From contig NZ_CP036268.1 in assembly GCF_007744515.1 (NCBI RefSeq), positions 1,589,712 through 1,653,711 of the forward strand: a stretch of DNA of 64,000 nt. Direction: 5' to 3'. Below the pieces are notes generated by a model. It saw only the letters and a program-made list of their open reading frames with translations. It did not search any database and was not told the origin of the DNA. Below are positions 63,195-64,000 of the stretch, piece after piece. Numbering within the stretch: the stretch's first letter is position 1; each line of letters begins with the position of its first letter. Both the position numbers and the translations under genes were made by a program. This DNA comes from Stratiformator vulcanicus. Its GTDB lineage: Bacteria; Planctomycetota; Planctomycetia; Planctomycetales; Planctomycetaceae.

Positions 63195-64000
63195 ATGTCC
63201 GTCATGATTTTCGCCGAAGACTTGTCGTCTGATATTCCTACTGAGGCAGCGACCGTGAAAACAATTTTGTGCGTCTTCGCTCTCGTTCAATTCGCGGTCG
63301 TCGCGAGCGCGAGCGAGCCGATCACGATTCCGGAGTGCAGCGTGCGGCCGGATGAACGCGCAGTCCTCGCATCCGGCCAACCGGGTGTGATTGCCGAGGT
63401 GAAGGTGAGCGAAGGCGATCGCGTCGACGTTCGCGAATTACTCGTCCGCTTATTTGACGACGAGGCAAAGGCGGCATTGGCGGCCGCGGCGAAACAAGCG
63501 GATAACGACGTCTCTTATCGCTATGCGGTCAAGGCGGCGGAGCTTTCTCAGGTCGAGTACGAAAAGGTGCTCGAGGGGAACCGCCGGACGCCCGGAACGT
63601 TCCCCGACATTGAAGTGCGTCGCTTGAAATTGGATGCCGAACGAGCCCGGCTCGAAATTGAGCAGGCCCAGCACGAGCAAGCGATGGCGAAGCTGAGCGA
63701 GGACGAAGCCGCAGCACGGCTCAAGTTGATGCATGTGAGGGCACCGTTTGGCGGGTTTGTCACCCACGTGATGAAATCCGAAGGCGAAGCCGTGCAGGAT
63801 GGTTCGCCGATTCTCGAACTGATCTCGACTCGCAAAGTGAAGGTTGAGGGAGCTGTCGACGTCCACCTGTTGCCCCGGATCAATCCGGGGCAGCGCGTCG
63901 AGGTTCGGGTTGAGGACCCGCTGCTCGCCGAGATTCTGAGGCATCCTGTGCTCGAGGGCGAAATCGTCTTCGTCGACACGCAGGTCCAGCCGGTCGACCC
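63195..64000 (+). CDS. HlyD/RND-type periplasmic adaptor, cut by window end
   Basis: Partial: the frame runs open to 64000. GTG 63255 gives a clean signal peptide (VKTILCVFALVQFAVVASAS); ATG 63195, 1 bp after the previous stop, is the alternative. After the signal come the lipoyl half-motif AVLASGQPGVIAEVKVSEGD, a long coiled coil (LKLDAERARLEIEQAQHEQA) and the second half MHVRAPFGGFVTHVMKSEGE, then a beta-barrel (VEGAVDVHLLPRINPGQRVE). This is the layout of membrane fusion proteins. It pairs with the GAF-HlyD protein in one operon. The pump or outer-membrane partner must lie beyond 64 kb. Confidence 0.85.
   Translation, partial: MSVMIFAEDLSSDIPTEAATVKTILCVFALVQFAVVASASEPITIPECSVRPDERAVLASGQPGVIAEVKVSEGDRVDVRELLVRLFDDEAKAALAAAAKQADNDVSYRYAVKAAELSQVEYEKVLEGNRRTPGTFPDIEVRRLKLDAERARLEIEQAQHEQAMAKLSEDEAAARLKLMHVRAPFGGFVTHVMKSEGEAVQDGSPILELISTRKVKVEGAVDVHLLPRINPGQRVEVRVEDPLLAEILRHPVLEGEIVFVDTQVQPVD

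Noticed and set aside
1-64000. tRNA, rRNA or riboswitch genes
   Set aside because: No cloverleaf with a TTCRANNC arm, no rRNA core sequence and no clear riboswitch was recognised; a covariance-model search would be needed to be sure.

Overview
The window looks like a chromosomal segment of a planctomycete (Planctomycetota, probably class Planctomycetia). The evidence is three DUF1559 prepilin-like proteins with the N-terminal [17 protein letters not shown] signature and a C-terminal LADGSVRF-type motif, two formylglycine-type sulfatases, a DUF1080 lipoprotein, a secreted peroxidase starting with the planctomycete LEPR/LLSA-like motif (LEQRVVLSA), and a Ser/Thr kinase with an extracytoplasmic sensor. 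GC content is high. No rRNA or tRNA gene was recognised.

Layout. (1) 1-9.8 kb is an accessory/defence region: the trailer end of a CRISPR array (no cas genes in the window), an intact tyrosine integrase with two unknown genes, decayed integrase and IS5-like remnants, then a three-gene cassette: Nudix-SLOG protein, TIR protein, and a two-TM protein with two TrkA-N (RCK-like) domains and a C-terminal ryanodine-receptor (RyR) domain. A broken second RyR copy and a chimeric IS3-orfA/integrase remnant close the island. The cassette is the most interesting item here: a TIR NADase-type enzyme sits beside domains that, in animal TRPM2 and RyR channels, sense or are linked to ADP-ribose and cyclic ADP-ribose. 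(2) 10.1-18.5 kb is a metal-homeostasis region: His-rich exported protein, DUF1559 protein, periplasmic-type beta-propeller, NiCoT/RcnA-like exporter, MerC protein, CobW GTPase, two unknown proteins and a prepilin-peptidase-like protein. The last four genes overlap by 1-4 bp. (3) 18.5-26.3 kb: transposase remnants, sulfatase, mtfA, ferredoxin, trpF, response regulator, bshB1 and a DtxR-family regulator.

(4) 26.4-49.6 kb is housekeeping genes (proC, lhgO, flagellin-csrA, cstA, rmlD-like, def-fmt, two DUF1559 genes). The gaps between them are filled by a dense mosaic of three repeat families, called here R1 (60-bp inverted repeat), R2 (about 250-bp multi-hairpin unit) and R3 (GC-rich hairpin unit). 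They are absent from the rest of the window. (5) 49.9-64 kb: Ser/Thr kinase, hemolysin-III protein, second sulfatase, pseudouridine synthase, heme peroxidase with RTX repeats, and an operon of a short SecA-like ATPase, a GAF-TM-HlyD hybrid and a second HlyD-type adaptor cut by the window end. This last operon resembles an unusual export module.

All functional calls come from reading motifs by eye. No database search was run.
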